This document shows positions 36,178-43,967 of a stretch of 64,000 nucleotides of DNA, in pieces. The notes under the pieces are model-generated. The model was not told the DNA's origin. It saw nothing but the letters and a program-made list of their open reading frames with translations, and searched no databases. The first letter of the stretch is position 1. Each line of letters opens with the position of its first letter. The stretch is from NCBI RefSeq assembly GCF_012524165.2, contig NZ_JABACJ020000009.1:62001-126000 (forward strand). Reading direction: 5' to 3'. This DNA comes from Faecalicatena faecalis. Lineage in GTDB: Bacteria > Bacillota > Clostridia > Lachnospirales > Lachnospiraceae. The translations under genes were made by a program, and so were the position numbers.

Positions 36178-37245
36178 ATGCCGATTAGTACGATAATTCA
36201 TGATAAAAGAAAAGAACTGGGGCTTACCCAGGAAAAGGTAGCAGACTATCTGGGGGTATCTACTCCAGCAGTCAATAAGTGGGAGAAGGGCACGACATTT
36301 CCTGATGTGACTCTTCTGGCACCACTTGCCAGGCTGTTAAAGATTGATATGAATGTTCTGTTCTGCTTCGAGGAGGAGATTACAGAACAAGAGTTGGGCG
36401 CATTCTGCATGGAATTGACGAATGTGACGAAGGAGGAGGGTCTGGATAGCGGTTTTAGACTTCTGGAAGAGAAGATGCACGAATATCCAAAGTGCGGAGC
36501 CCTGATTCAAAGTTCCGCCATTACACTGGATGGCTTCCTGATGATGCAGGGACTGCCGACAGAGGAAAAAGAGAAATACGAAGAGAAGTTGATCAGATTA
36601 TACCAAAGGGCTGTAGAAGTCGGGGATGAGAAGGTCCGTCTTCTTTCCTGCCATAGGCTGACCAGTATGTATACACAGAGAGGGGAATATGAGAAGGCGC
36701 GTGAGATGCTCGAACTTATCCCGGAAAAGATAGGAATCGATAAAAAGCAATTGGAGAGCAGGCTTCTTTTAAAGGAAGGAAAAACCGATGAGGCGGCGGT
36801 GACCCTGGAACGTTCCCTGCTGGCGATGCTCAATGAGGTGATGGCGCTTTTGATGAACTTGATTGAATGCGAGACAGACAGGGGGAATCACGAGGCAGTA
36901 GATCATGCGGCACAGGCTTGGAAGAAGACCGCGGAAGCATTCGGACTGTGGGAGTACAGCGCGGAGGTACTTGCCTACCACGCGGCTGTCGTGCAGAAAG
37001 ATACAGAAGCGACGCTTTCACTTTTAAAGAAGCTGATGCCGATGATTGTCCATCCATGGGATATGAGCCAGACAGTCCTGTTTAGGGATATGGCTCCGGC
37101 CGCTCCTGCCGGGACAGAAGTTCCCAACGCTGGGAAACAGTTCCTACCGGGGCTGATCTCGGAACTGACCAATAATCCAATGTATGATTTCCTCTGGGAG
37201 AACAATGAATTCAGGGAACTGATTAAGCAGTGGAGGACAGACTGA
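36178..37245 (+). CDS. XRE-family transcriptional regulator with helical-repeat C-terminus
   Basis: 355 aa. N-terminal Cro/CI-type helix-turn-helix (about 4-62): LGLTQEKVADYLGVSTPAVNKWEKG. The rest is alpha-helical with TPR-like pairs (about 100-330), typical of regulators that bind a peptide or protein partner. RBS AGGAGG. Position next to the Bce module suggests but does not prove a link. Confidence 0.85.
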   Translation: MPISTIIHDKRKELGLTQEKVADYLGVSTPAVNKWEKGTTFPDVTLLAPLARLLKIDMNVLFCFEEEITEQELGAFCMELTNVTKEEGLDSGFRLLEEKMHEYPKCGALIQSSAITLDGFLMMQGLPTEEKEKYEEKLIRLYQRAVEVGDEKVRLLSCHRLTSMYTQRGEYEKAREMLELIPEKIGIDKKQLESRLLLKEGKTDEAAVTLERSLLAMLNEVMALLMNLIECETDRGNHEAVDHAAQAWKKTAEAFGLWEYSAEVLAYHAAVVQKDTEATLSLLKKLMPMIVHPWDMSQTVLFRDMAPAAPAGTEVPNAGKQFLPGLISELTNNPMYDFLWENNEFRELIKQWRTD

Positions 37246-37296
37246 TTTGATCGGGGAAGCACATTACGAATATCTGTGTTACTTTTATGTAAAAGA

Positions 37297-37330
37297 AGGA
37301 TGTTGTGAAAACAGCATCCTTTTTCTTTTT
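37297..37330 (+). terminator. Terminator after the XRE gene
   Basis: AAGGATGTTG pairs with CAGCATCCTT (one G-T) over a TGAAAA loop, then TTTCTTTTT. Confidence 0.85.
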
Positions 37331-37446
37331 CACGGGCTTCCCTGAGACGAAGAGCTTTTGAGGCAGATATACAGAATAGATTTCTATTGTATACCGTTTG
37401 TGGTACAATATCTCCATAAAAGGAAATTAAGAAAGAAGGAATAGTC

Positions 37447-37773
37447 ATGGGACTGTTAAATAGTAGAAAGCTATCATGGATCATATGTGGTGTGGGATTC
37501 GTATTGACAACCATCATATATTTTTTCATGCCGTCAATGATACCAATACGTTTTAGTGGCAGAATAGCGGATTTTTATTTGGGTGGTATTGAAATATTTC
37601 TATTCCCATTGCTTCAATTGATTATTTTATATTTAAGTGGTAGAGAGCGGATAAAATATTTCCTTACACATTCCAAAGCATATGTGACGGATTTCCAATA
37701 TAATTGGGTGATAAGCGGACTTTGTCTTTTCCTTTTGGCAGCCGAAATCCTTGAGATACGTGCTCCATTTTAA
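37447..37773 (+). CDS. Small membrane protein, DUF1648-like
   Basis: 108 aa with three predicted membrane helices (about 10-30, 48-66, 85-103). Between the first two lies PIRFSGRIADFYLGG, resembling the P-x-H/F-x..G DUF1648 block of SdpI-type proteins. Too short to carry the whole SdpI fold. RBS AAGAAGGAA. Low GC compared with its neighbours. Function unknown. Confidence 0.7.
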   Translation: MGLLNSRKLSWIICGVGFVLTTIIYFFMPSMIPIRFSGRIADFYLGGIEIFLFPLLQLIILYLSGRERIKYFLTHSKAYVTDFQYNWVISGLCLFLLAAEILEIRAPF

Positions 37774-37789
37774 CTTTAGATTTATTCTA

Positions 37790-37826
37790 AGCGTCAAAGC
37801 TGATAAAAAGGCTTTGGCGCTTTTTG
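37790..37826 (+). terminator. Terminator before the feo locus
   Basis: GCGTCAAAGC pairs with GCTTTGGCGC (one G-T), followed by TTTTTG. Confidence 0.85.
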
Positions 37827-37848
37827 ATTGTAAAAAAACAAAAAAATA

Positions 37849-37909
37849 TTGACAACTAATTGAAGTTAGAATATACTAACAATATCACAAATTATGAAAA
37901 TGATTATCA
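37849..37909 (+). promoter_or_regulatory. feo promoter with DtxR-type operator and Fur-like box
   Basis: TTGACA (37849-37854), 17-bp spacer, TATACT (37872-37877). GTTAG-AATATA-CTAAC (37865-37880) is a perfect 5-6-5 inverted repeat covering the -10. Downstream, TGAAAATGATTATCA (37895-37909) matches the 7-1-7 Fur core TGATAATnATTATCA at 13 of 14 positions. The first site recurs at 38403 and 40669 and fits the DtxR-family gene at 41199-41585. Confidence 0.75.
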
Positions 37910-37927
37910 ATAAAATAGGAGGACGAG

Positions 37928-38140
37928 ATGATGCCTTTATCAATGGCGAGTATGGGTGAGGAGAATACGATAAAAAAAGTCGGGGGCAGAGAAGAGACCA
38001 GACGTTTTCTGGAAGGTCTGGGCTTTGTGACCGGTGGGATTGTAAGTGTTATATCGGAGATCAATGGAAATTTAATTGTAAATGTAAAAGACTCAAGAGT
38101 GGCCATTGGAAAAGATATGGCAAATAAGATTATGGTCTAA
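37928..38140 (+). CDS. feoA: FeoA-like SH3 protein, first copy
   Basis: 70 aa, SH3-like FeoA domain: RFLEGLGFVTGGIVSVIS and the terminal VAIGKDMANKI. FeoA proteins assist the FeoB ferrous-iron channel. RBS AGGAGG. First gene of the operon; two tandem feoA genes before feoB are common in Clostridia. Confidence 0.9.
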   Translation: MMPLSMASMGEENTIKKVGGREETRRFLEGLGFVTGGIVSVISEINGNLIVNVKDSRVAIGKDMANKIMV

Positions 38141-38163
38141 GTTGTAGGAAGGAGGGGACGCTC

Positions 38164-38385
38164 ATGAAAACATTAAAAGATATTCCATGTGGAGAGACAG
38201 TCAAAGTAAGAAAGTTGAATGGAGAAGGGCCCATAAAGAGAAGGATTATGGATATGGGAATCACAAAGGGCATTGATGTATTCGTCAGAAAAGTAGCACC
38301 TTTTGGTGATCCAGTAGAGGTTACAGTAAGAGGGTACGAATTGTCCCTGCGTAAAGCAGACGCAGAGATGATAGAAGTAGAATAA
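38164..38385 (+). CDS. feoA: FeoA-like SH3 protein, second copy
   Basis: 73 aa: IPCGETVKVRKLNGEGPIKR, RIMDMGITKGIDVFVRKVAPFGDPV and YELSLRKADAEMI, the classic FeoA pattern (MGITKG; APxGDP). It lies 23 bp after the first copy with RBS AGGAGGGG. More canonical than the first copy. Confidence 0.93.
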   Translation: MKTLKDIPCGETVKVRKLNGEGPIKRRIMDMGITKGIDVFVRKVAPFGDPVEVTVRGYELSLRKADAEMIEVE

Positions 38386-38402
38386 TATTTTTTTGATAAA
38401 AG

Positions 38403-38418
38403 GTTAGATGCAACTAAT
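38403..38418 (+). promoter_or_regulatory. Second DtxR-type operator, between feoA and feoB
   Basis: GTTAG-ATGCAA-CTAAT, 9 of 10 arm positions identical to the perfect sites at 37865 and 40669. It could allow separate control of feoB. Confidence 0.5.
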
Positions 38419-38457
38419 TATAGGAAGTTCAGTGAAACAGGAAAGGAAGGCAGTATC

Positions 38458-40608
38458 ATGGCAGTCAAAATTGCATTGACGGGGAATCCGAACAGTGGTA
38501 AGACCACATTGTTCAACGCACTGACAGGCTCCAACCAGTTTGTTGGGAACTGGCCAGGCGTAACAGTAGAAAAAAAGGAGGGAAAATTAAAGGGATATCA
38601 GGAGGTCAGTATCATCGATCTTCCGGGGATCTATTCTTTATCTCCATATACACTGGAGGAGGTCGTGTCGAGGAATTATCTGATTTCCGAGAGACCGGAT
38701 GCCATCCTTAATATCGTTGACGGAACTAATATTGAGAGAAATCTGTACCTGTCAACTCAGATTATGGAATTGGGCATTCCGGTAATTATGGCAGTCAATA
38801 TGGTGGATGTGCTAGAAAAGACAGGTGATGTGATACATATTGATAAACTCGCAAAAAAGCTGGGCTGTGAAGTCGTTACCATCTCTGCTCTAAAAGGGAA
38901 GGGAATCAGGGAAGCTGCGGATAAGGCAGTAAAGCTTGCAGAAAAAAAGAGGGCAGCAGTGCCGGTCCATGAGTTCCATCAGGAGGTAGAGCAGGCAATC
39001 TCTTCTGTAGAAGATCTGTTGGGAGGGGAAATCCCGGAAGAGCAGAAGCGATTCTTTGCTATTAAATTATTGGAAAAGGACGAAAAAATCCTGGAGCAGA
39101 TGAAAGCGGTCCCGGATATCTCGAAGCTGATCAAGGAACTGGAAGATAGATTTGATGACGATACGGAAAGCATTATTACGAATGAGCGGTATGAATATAT
39201 TTCTTCTATCCTTGGTGAATGTGTAAAAAAGGGCAGAAAAGAGAAGCTGACTGCTTCTGATAAAATTGACCGTATTGTAACGAACCGCTGGCTGGCACTT
39301 CCCATTTTTGCGGCTGTTATGTGGCTGGTGTACTATGTATCAGTTTCGACGGTAGGTACGTTTGTTACAGACTGGACCAACGACGTTCTGTTTGGCGAGA
39401 TTGTTCCTCCTGCAATAGAAGGACTGCTTACAAGCATCAATTGTGCAGGATGGCTTCAAGGTCTGATTCTGGACGGAATCGTAGCGGGTGTCGGTGCAGT
39501 TCTCGGATTTGTGCCGCAGATGCTTGTCCTATTCTTGTTCCTGGCATTTTTGGAGTCCTGTGGATATATGGCCAGGGTTGCGTTCATTATGGATCGCATT
39601 TTTAGAAAGTTCGGTCTTTCAGGAAAATCCTTTATTCCAATGTTGATTGGTACAGGATGTGGTGTTCCTGGAATTATGGCGTCCAGAACGATTGAAAACG
39701 ACCGAGACCGCAAGATGACGATCATGACTACGACCTTTATTCCGTGCGGGGCGAAACTCCCGATTATCGCCCTGATTGCAGGCGCCCTTTTTGACGGAGC
39801 CTCCTGGGTTGCTCCGAGTGCATACTTTGTAGGAATTGCAGCGATTATATGCTCCGGCATTATTTTGAAGAAGACAAAAATGTTCGCAGGAGATCCTGCT
39901 CCGTTCGTAATGGAGCTTCCAGCATATCACTGGCCGACAGTTCGCAATGTGCTGCGCAGTATGTGGGAGCGAGGATGGTCATTCATCAAAAAGGCAGGAA
40001 CGATTATTCTTCTTTCTACCATTGTTCTGTGGTTCCTGATGAATTTTGGCTGGGCAGATGGTTCCTTGAAAATGCTGGAGGCTGAACAGCTTGACAGCAG
40101 TATTTTAGCCAGTGTCGGAAGTATTATCGCTCCGATTTTCACACCTCTGGGATGGGGAGACTGGAAGATGGCAGTTGCGGCCGTGACAGGTCTGATTGCG
40201 AAAGAAAATGTGGTGGGTACCTTTGGTATTTTGTTTGGATTCGCGGAAGTTGCAGAGGATGGTACAGAAATCTGGGGGCAGCTTGCAGGCAGCATGACAG
40301 CGATTGCGGCTTATTCCTTCCTTGTATTCAACCTTCTGTGTGCACCTTGTTTTGCAGCAATGGGAGCAATCAAGCGAGAGATGAACAACGCAAAATGGTT
40401 CTGGTTTGCAATTGGATACCAGACACTGCTCGCGTATGTGGTATCTCTGTGCGTATATCAGATCGGAAGTCTCATTTTGGGCGGCAGCTTTGGAATCTGG
40501 ACCGCAATCGCGTTCCTTCTGGTCGTTGGATTTATTTACCTGATGGTTAGACCATATAAGGAAAGCTCCACCTTGAGTGTTCCCTTGAAAAAGGCAGTGG
40601 TAAGATAA
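38458..40608 (+). CDS. feoB: Ferrous iron transport protein B
   Basis: 716-aa GTP-gated Fe2+ transporter. N-terminal G domain: G1 GNPNSGKTTLFN (about 8-19), switch TVEKKEG, G3 DLPGIYSL, G4 VNMVD. A helical GDI-like region runs to about 265. The membrane core has Gate motifs (GTGCGVPG and FIPCGAKLP carry the conserved cysteines). The C-terminal half has repeated membrane helices to VVR. RBS AAAGGAAGG. Full length apart from no obvious cysteine-rich FeoC-like tail. Confidence 0.97.
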   Translation: MAVKIALTGNPNSGKTTLFNALTGSNQFVGNWPGVTVEKKEGKLKGYQEVSIIDLPGIYSLSPYTLEEVVSRNYLISERPDAILNIVDGTNIERNLYLSTQIMELGIPVIMAVNMVDVLEKTGDVIHIDKLAKKLGCEVVTISALKGKGIREAADKAVKLAEKKRAAVPVHEFHQEVEQAISSVEDLLGGEIPEEQKRFFAIKLLEKDEKILEQMKAVPDISKLIKELEDRFDDDTESIITNERYEYISSILGECVKKGRKEKLTASDKIDRIVTNRWLALPIFAAVMWLVYYVSVSTVGTFVTDWTNDVLFGEIVPPAIEGLLTSINCAGWLQGLILDGIVAGVGAVLGFVPQMLVLFLFLAFLESCGYMARVAFIMDRIFRKFGLSGKSFIPMLIGTGCGVPGIMASRTIENDRDRKMTIMTTTFIPCGAKLPIIALIAGALFDGASWVAPSAYFVGIAAIICSGIILKKTKMFAGDPAPFVMELPAYHWPTVRNVLRSMWERGWSFIKKAGTIILLSTIVLWFLMNFGWADGSLKMLEAEQLDSSILASVGSIIAPIFTPLGWGDWKMAVAAVTGLIAKENVVGTFGILFGFAEVAEDGTEIWGQLAGSMTAIAAYSFLVFNLLCAPCFAAMGAIKREMNNAKWFWFAIGYQTLLAYVVSLCVYQIGSLILGGSFGIWTAIAFLLVVGFIYLMVRPYKESSTLSVPLKKAVVR

Positions 40609-40622
40609 GAGACTTAGAACAA

Positions 40623-40660
40623 TTACGGCAGCTTTGCACAGCAGGCTGCCGTAAATTTAT
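40623..40660 (+). terminator. Terminator after feoB
   Basis: TTACGGCAGC pairs perfectly with GCTGCCGTAA across a 12-nt loop, followed by ATTTAT. Confidence 0.7.
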
Positions 40661-40668
40661 AATTATGA

Positions 40669-40684
40669 GTTAGCCTAGACTAAC
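40669..40684 (+). promoter_or_regulatory. Third DtxR-type operator
   Basis: GTTAG-CCTAGA-CTAAC, perfect 5-6-5 repeat, 28 bp before the DUF2325 gene. TAGACT within it occupies the same place as the -10 TATACT in the feoA site. Confidence 0.65.
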
Positions 40685-40711
40685 ATAATTTGGAAGAAAG
40701 GATTGTCAAGC

Positions 40712-40999
40712 ATGAGTGTTGTTATTATAGGCGGAAATGAAAGAATGGTATGTCAGTATACAGATATATGTAGAAATTATGGATGTAAGGCAAAGGTGTT
40801 TCCAAAAGAGCATGGTGGGATCAAAAAGAAAATTGGCTGTCCAGATCTTCTGATTCTTTTTACTGGCACAGCATCACATAAAATGGTGGTGGCCGCTGCT
40901 CAGGAGGCAAAAAAGAACAGAATTCCGATTGCACGCATTCATACCAGCAGCGCGAGCGCGCTCCACACCGTTTTAAAGGAACATTGTACGATGGCATAG
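40712..40999 (+). CDS. DUF2325 domain protein
   Basis: 95 aa, begins MSVVIIGGNERM with a short Rossmann-like strand-loop, then PDLLILFTGTASHKMV and IHTSSASALHTVL, the DUF2325 pattern. ATG 40712 follows AAAGGA (TTG 40703 is the frame limit). Members are often found in iron/DtxR loci. Function unknown; iron-dependent expression is likely given the operator. Confidence 0.85.
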   Translation: MSVVIIGGNERMVCQYTDICRNYGCKAKVFPKEHGGIKKKIGCPDLLILFTGTASHKMVVAAAQEAKKNRIPIARIHTSSASALHTVLKEHCTMA

Positions 41000-41013
41000 G
41001 AGGGAGGATCAGG

Positions 41014-41157
41014 ATGGCATTAGAAAAAATATTGATTGACCATTGTGCGGCTATGCTTGTGTCCATCAAAACCGCAAATCTGTTTGGTATCAAGTTCATA
41101 TCCCAAGAAGAGCTGGATGAGCAGATATTTATATCCGGTTATGGAAACTGGGAATGA
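41014..41157 (+). CDS. Truncated DUF3793-like protein
   Basis: 47 aa: LIDHCAAMLVSIKTANLFGI matches the N-terminus of DUF3793 proteins (usually near 190 aa), which accompany feo genes in Clostridia. The frame stops at TGA 41155-41157 and the rest of the domain is absent. AGGGAGGATCAGG precedes the ATG, so it may still be translated. Probably a remnant. Confidence 0.6.
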   Translation: MALEKILIDHCAAMLVSIKTANLFGIKFISQEELDEQIFISGYGNWE

Positions 41158-41184
41158 TAAAAAGTAGATATAGACTTTATTAGG

Positions 41185-41227
41185 ACAAAAGATGAAGATC
41201 ACGAAAGGTCTTCATCTTTTGTTTTTA
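41185..41227. terminator. Bidirectional terminator of convergent feo and DtxR genes
   Basis: CAAAAGATGAAGA pairs with TCTTCATCTTTTG; T-tract on the + side and A-tract on the other. It overlaps the last codons of the opposing gene. Confidence 0.8.
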
Positions 41228-41585
41228 GATTCATATGAGCCTTGATAGCCTGAAAGCTTTCGGAACTGATGACATGTTCTATTCGGCAGGCATCTTCGAG
41301 GGCAATTTCCTTGGCAACACCGAGTTTTATCAGCCCGGCGGAGAGAATTTGATGGCGTTCATAGATCATCTCTGCAATCTCTTGACCGGATTCGGTGAGA
41401 GTAATAAAGCCTTCCTTTGAGACCGTGATATAGTTACTTTCACGCAGGTGCTTCATCGCAACGCTGACACTTGATTTCTTAAATCCAAGCTCTTCTGCAA
41501 TATCGACTCCCCGTACGACAGGCTTTATTTTACTTAAAATGAGTATGGTCTCCAGATAATTTTCTGCGGATTCATTTATCTTCAT
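41199..41585 (-). CDS. DtxR/MntR-family metal-dependent repressor
   Basis: 128 aa, the short form without the C-terminal SH3 domain, like MntR. Winged helix about 5-65: SAENYLETILIL, VRGVDIAEELGFKKSSVSVAMKHLRE. Dimerisation and metal part: ERHQILSAGLIKLG, EDACRIEHVISSESFQAI (His and Glu ligands). It faces the feo genes and is the natural candidate for the three GTTAG-N6-CTAA(C/T) sites. Whether it senses Fe2+ or Mn2+ cannot be told from sequence; the gene context favours iron. RBS AAAGGAAA. Confidence 0.92.
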   Translation of the reverse strand: MKINESAENYLETILILSKIKPVVRGVDIAEELGFKKSSVSVAMKHLRESNYITVSKEGFITLTESGQEIAEMIYERHQILSAGLIKLGVAKEIALEDACRIEHVISSESFQAIKAHMNLKTKDEDLS

Positions 41586-41899
41586 GGTTTTCCTTTCTTA
41601 TGGTATGATGAATATATGATTTTGGTATAAACAACATTTAAAAACTTTTGTCTTACTTATTAGGCGAACAGAAGTTAGTGTGGTGATACTGAAATTAGGA
41701 TAACATATTTGAACTGCTTATACAAGAGGTACAAGTCGCGCGATGGTACAAGTCACACGCGCCATTTACGAACTATTCACAAAATCGCGTTCTGATACAA
41801 GGAATGAAAATTTTTGCCTGCTGCGACATTTGGCGGACCTTTTCCTGTTATACTAATTAGTATGCTTATGCTGGAAACGAATAAAAAGGGAGTGATGAT
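41586..41899. promoter_or_regulatory. 314-bp gene-free region with repeats and a palindromic promoter
   Basis: Contains a tandem GGTACAAGTC (41728-41737 and 41745-41754, 17 bp apart) and, at 41850-41863, the perfect palindrome ATACTAATTAGTAT overlapping a possible -10 TATACT (41849-41854) for the decayed regulator gene. No credible coding frame. Confidence 0.45.
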
Positions 41900-42592
41900 A
41901 TGAAACAGATTTTAATTGTCGAGGACGACATAACTATGAATAGAATGCTTTCCAATATCTTACAGACAGAGTGATATCAGGTCACTTCTGCCTACACGAA
42001 AGGGGAGGTCAGACAGTATTACAACACAAACGTCTATGATCTTACAATCTTAGATATTAACCTGCCAGATGGGTCCGGTTATGAACTCTGCAGGGAAATC
42101 CGAAAGGATAACAGTACGGCAGTAGTTTTCTTGACAGCAAATGATCTGGAGCAGGATATGGTGAAGGGATATGAGATCGGTGCTGTCGATTACATCACGA
42201 AACCATTTCACAACAGTGTTCTGCGCCATAAGGTAAATGCAATTTTTTCTATGTTGGAGGGGGCCAGAAAAGAACCGCCTCACAAGATATACGACGGCGG
42301 CCGGCTCTGGATAGATTTTTCCTCCTTTCAGGCAAAACTGAGTGGGAGGGAGATCGTTTTCTCACCTCTGGAATACCGGATGCTGGAGGTTTTTACGGAA
42401 AATAGAAGGATTCTACTGACTCGCCAGAAGCTGCTCTCGAATTTGTGAGACAGCAGTGAAAATTTTGTGGATGAGCATACTCTGACTGCAGCAATCAGCC
42501 GCATCCGTGGGAAAATCGAGAAAGACGGGCACAAGTATCTTCAGACCGTCTACGGCATGGGCTATATGTTCACAGATGGAGGTGGACGATGA
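41900..42592 (+). pseudogene. Decayed OmpR-family response regulator (two in-frame TGA)
   Basis: Reading one frame from ATG 41900 gives a whole Bce/Van-type regulator: KQILIVEDD, LTILDINLPDGSGYEL, TKPFHNSVL and a winged helix ending YLQTVYGMGYMF. It is interrupted by TGA at 41972-41974 (codon 25) and at TGA 42446-42448 (after QKLLSNL, before DSSENFVDEHTL). The second sits where family members have Trp (LWD). Other genes in this window terminate with TGA, so recoding is unlikely. It overlaps the kinase remnant (ATGA). Confidence 0.85.
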
Positions 42593-43314
42593 AAAAAATA
42601 CAGTTCCATGTTCTGCAGGACCGCCTGGCTCTTTTTACAGACCAGGTCTGTGAGACAATTGATGATATGATGCAGGGGAGGGAAACCCCGAGAATGATTT
42701 TTGATGAGGATACGCTCCTGAATAAGATCAGCCATCAGCTGAACCGCCTGTATCAGATGCTCCTGGCTGGTAAGAGGAGCATAGAGGAACAGCGTGCCGA
42801 TCTGCAGGAAATGATTTCAGATATCTCGCATCAAGTCAAAACGCCGGTTACGAACTTGAAAATGGCCGCTGCCACTCTGTTGGAGCGGGATTTTTCCCGC
42901 AGGCAGCAGATAGAATATCTGCAGTCCATGAACGTGCAGCTAGATAAACTGGACTTTCTGATGCGTACGATGGTGAAGGCCTCGCGATTGGAGACTGGCA
43001 TCATCATACAGAAAAAGGAGAGGAAATGCGGTCAAATATACGCCGTCAGGCGGAACTATCCGTGTAACGGCCGGCCGGCTTTCGGCCTGCACGAAAATCG
43101 AGGTCGCAGATACGGGCCGCGGCATCCCGGAAAGTCATCAGGCGGCCATATTTAAACGGTTCTACAGGGAACCAGAAGTACACAAGACAGAAGGCATCGG
43201 CCTGGGATTGTATCTCACCAGAGAAATCATAAAAAACAGACCGGAAGTGTCAAAGTCACCTCTGCGTCGGGTAAGGGTGCTGTCTTTACCATCCTTCTTC
43301 CAAATGAAGATTGA
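42589..43314 (+). pseudogene. Decayed sensor histidine kinase
   Basis: Starts normally and keeps a dimerisation H-box (DISHQVKTPVTNLKM, about residue 80). Near 43020 the sequence jumps from LETGIIIQKK to the middle of the ATPase domain; NAVKYTPSGGTIRVT, ADTGRGIPESH and EGIGLGLYLT are read in another frame. A further shift near 43235 is needed to reach TGSVKVTSASGKGAVF and the natural stop at 43312. Thus an internal deletion of about 60 codons plus at least one frameshift. Non-functional. Confidence 0.85.
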
Positions 43315-43409
43315 AGTCCATCTTCTGATATTTTTTGGAAAATGGCGACATTTTCGTGACCTTTGTGTTTTATCATAAGGCTACAAAAAAGAAAGAGGTG
43401 GTATATAAG

Positions 43410-43967
43410 ATGTCAGTGTTACAAGTGATTGATTTGAAAAAATATTACCGGCAGGGTGAAAACCTGATCAAAGCCCTGGATGGTGTGAGTCTTGAAATCG
43501 AAGCAGGGGAATTCGCCGCAATCGTCGGCACATCAGGTTCCGGCAAATCCACGCTGCTTCATATGATGGGAGGGCTGGACAATCCCACATCGGGAAAGGT
43601 TCTGATCAATGGGGAGGATATTTCCCGGAAAAATGAGGAGCAGCTTACTGTGTTCCGCCGTCGTCATATCGGCTTCGTATTTCAGAGCTATAATCTTGTT
43701 CCAGTCTTAAATGTCTATGAAAATATTGTGCTTCCGTTGAAACTGGACGGGAAAAGAATCGATCAGAGACTGCTAAAGGAGGTCATCGACGTGCTGGGAC
43801 TGGAACATAAGCTCGAGGCTCTGCCGGGCAATCTCTCCGGCGGGCAGCAGCAGAGAGTCTCCATTGCCCGGGCCATGATTACGCACAATGATGCAATTGC
43901 CCAGCTTGCAGACCGGAACTTCTGGTTCATGACATTTCATATGACTCTGCTCCCGGCGCTCCTGCTA
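43410..43967 (+). pseudogene. Truncated ABC transporter ATPase
   Basis: MacB/BceA-like ATPase: LQVIDLKKYY, Walker A GTSGSGKST, Q-loop FVFQSYNLVP and signature LSGGQQQR are intact. Homology ends at about 43884 (ARAMIT), before Walker B, the D-loop and the H-loop. An unrelated hydrophobic stretch (RNFWFMTFHMTLLPALLLLF) follows, and the frame then runs antisense through the neighbouring kinase gene. The matching permease survives only as a 3' fragment at 51280-51459. Confidence 0.85.

Noticed and set aside
41972..41974. Selenocysteine or UGA-as-Trp recoding in the response regulator
   Set aside because: TGA is the normal stop of several genes here (nnr, folD, rex), no SECIS-like hairpin was seen, and the adjacent kinase and ATPase are also broken.
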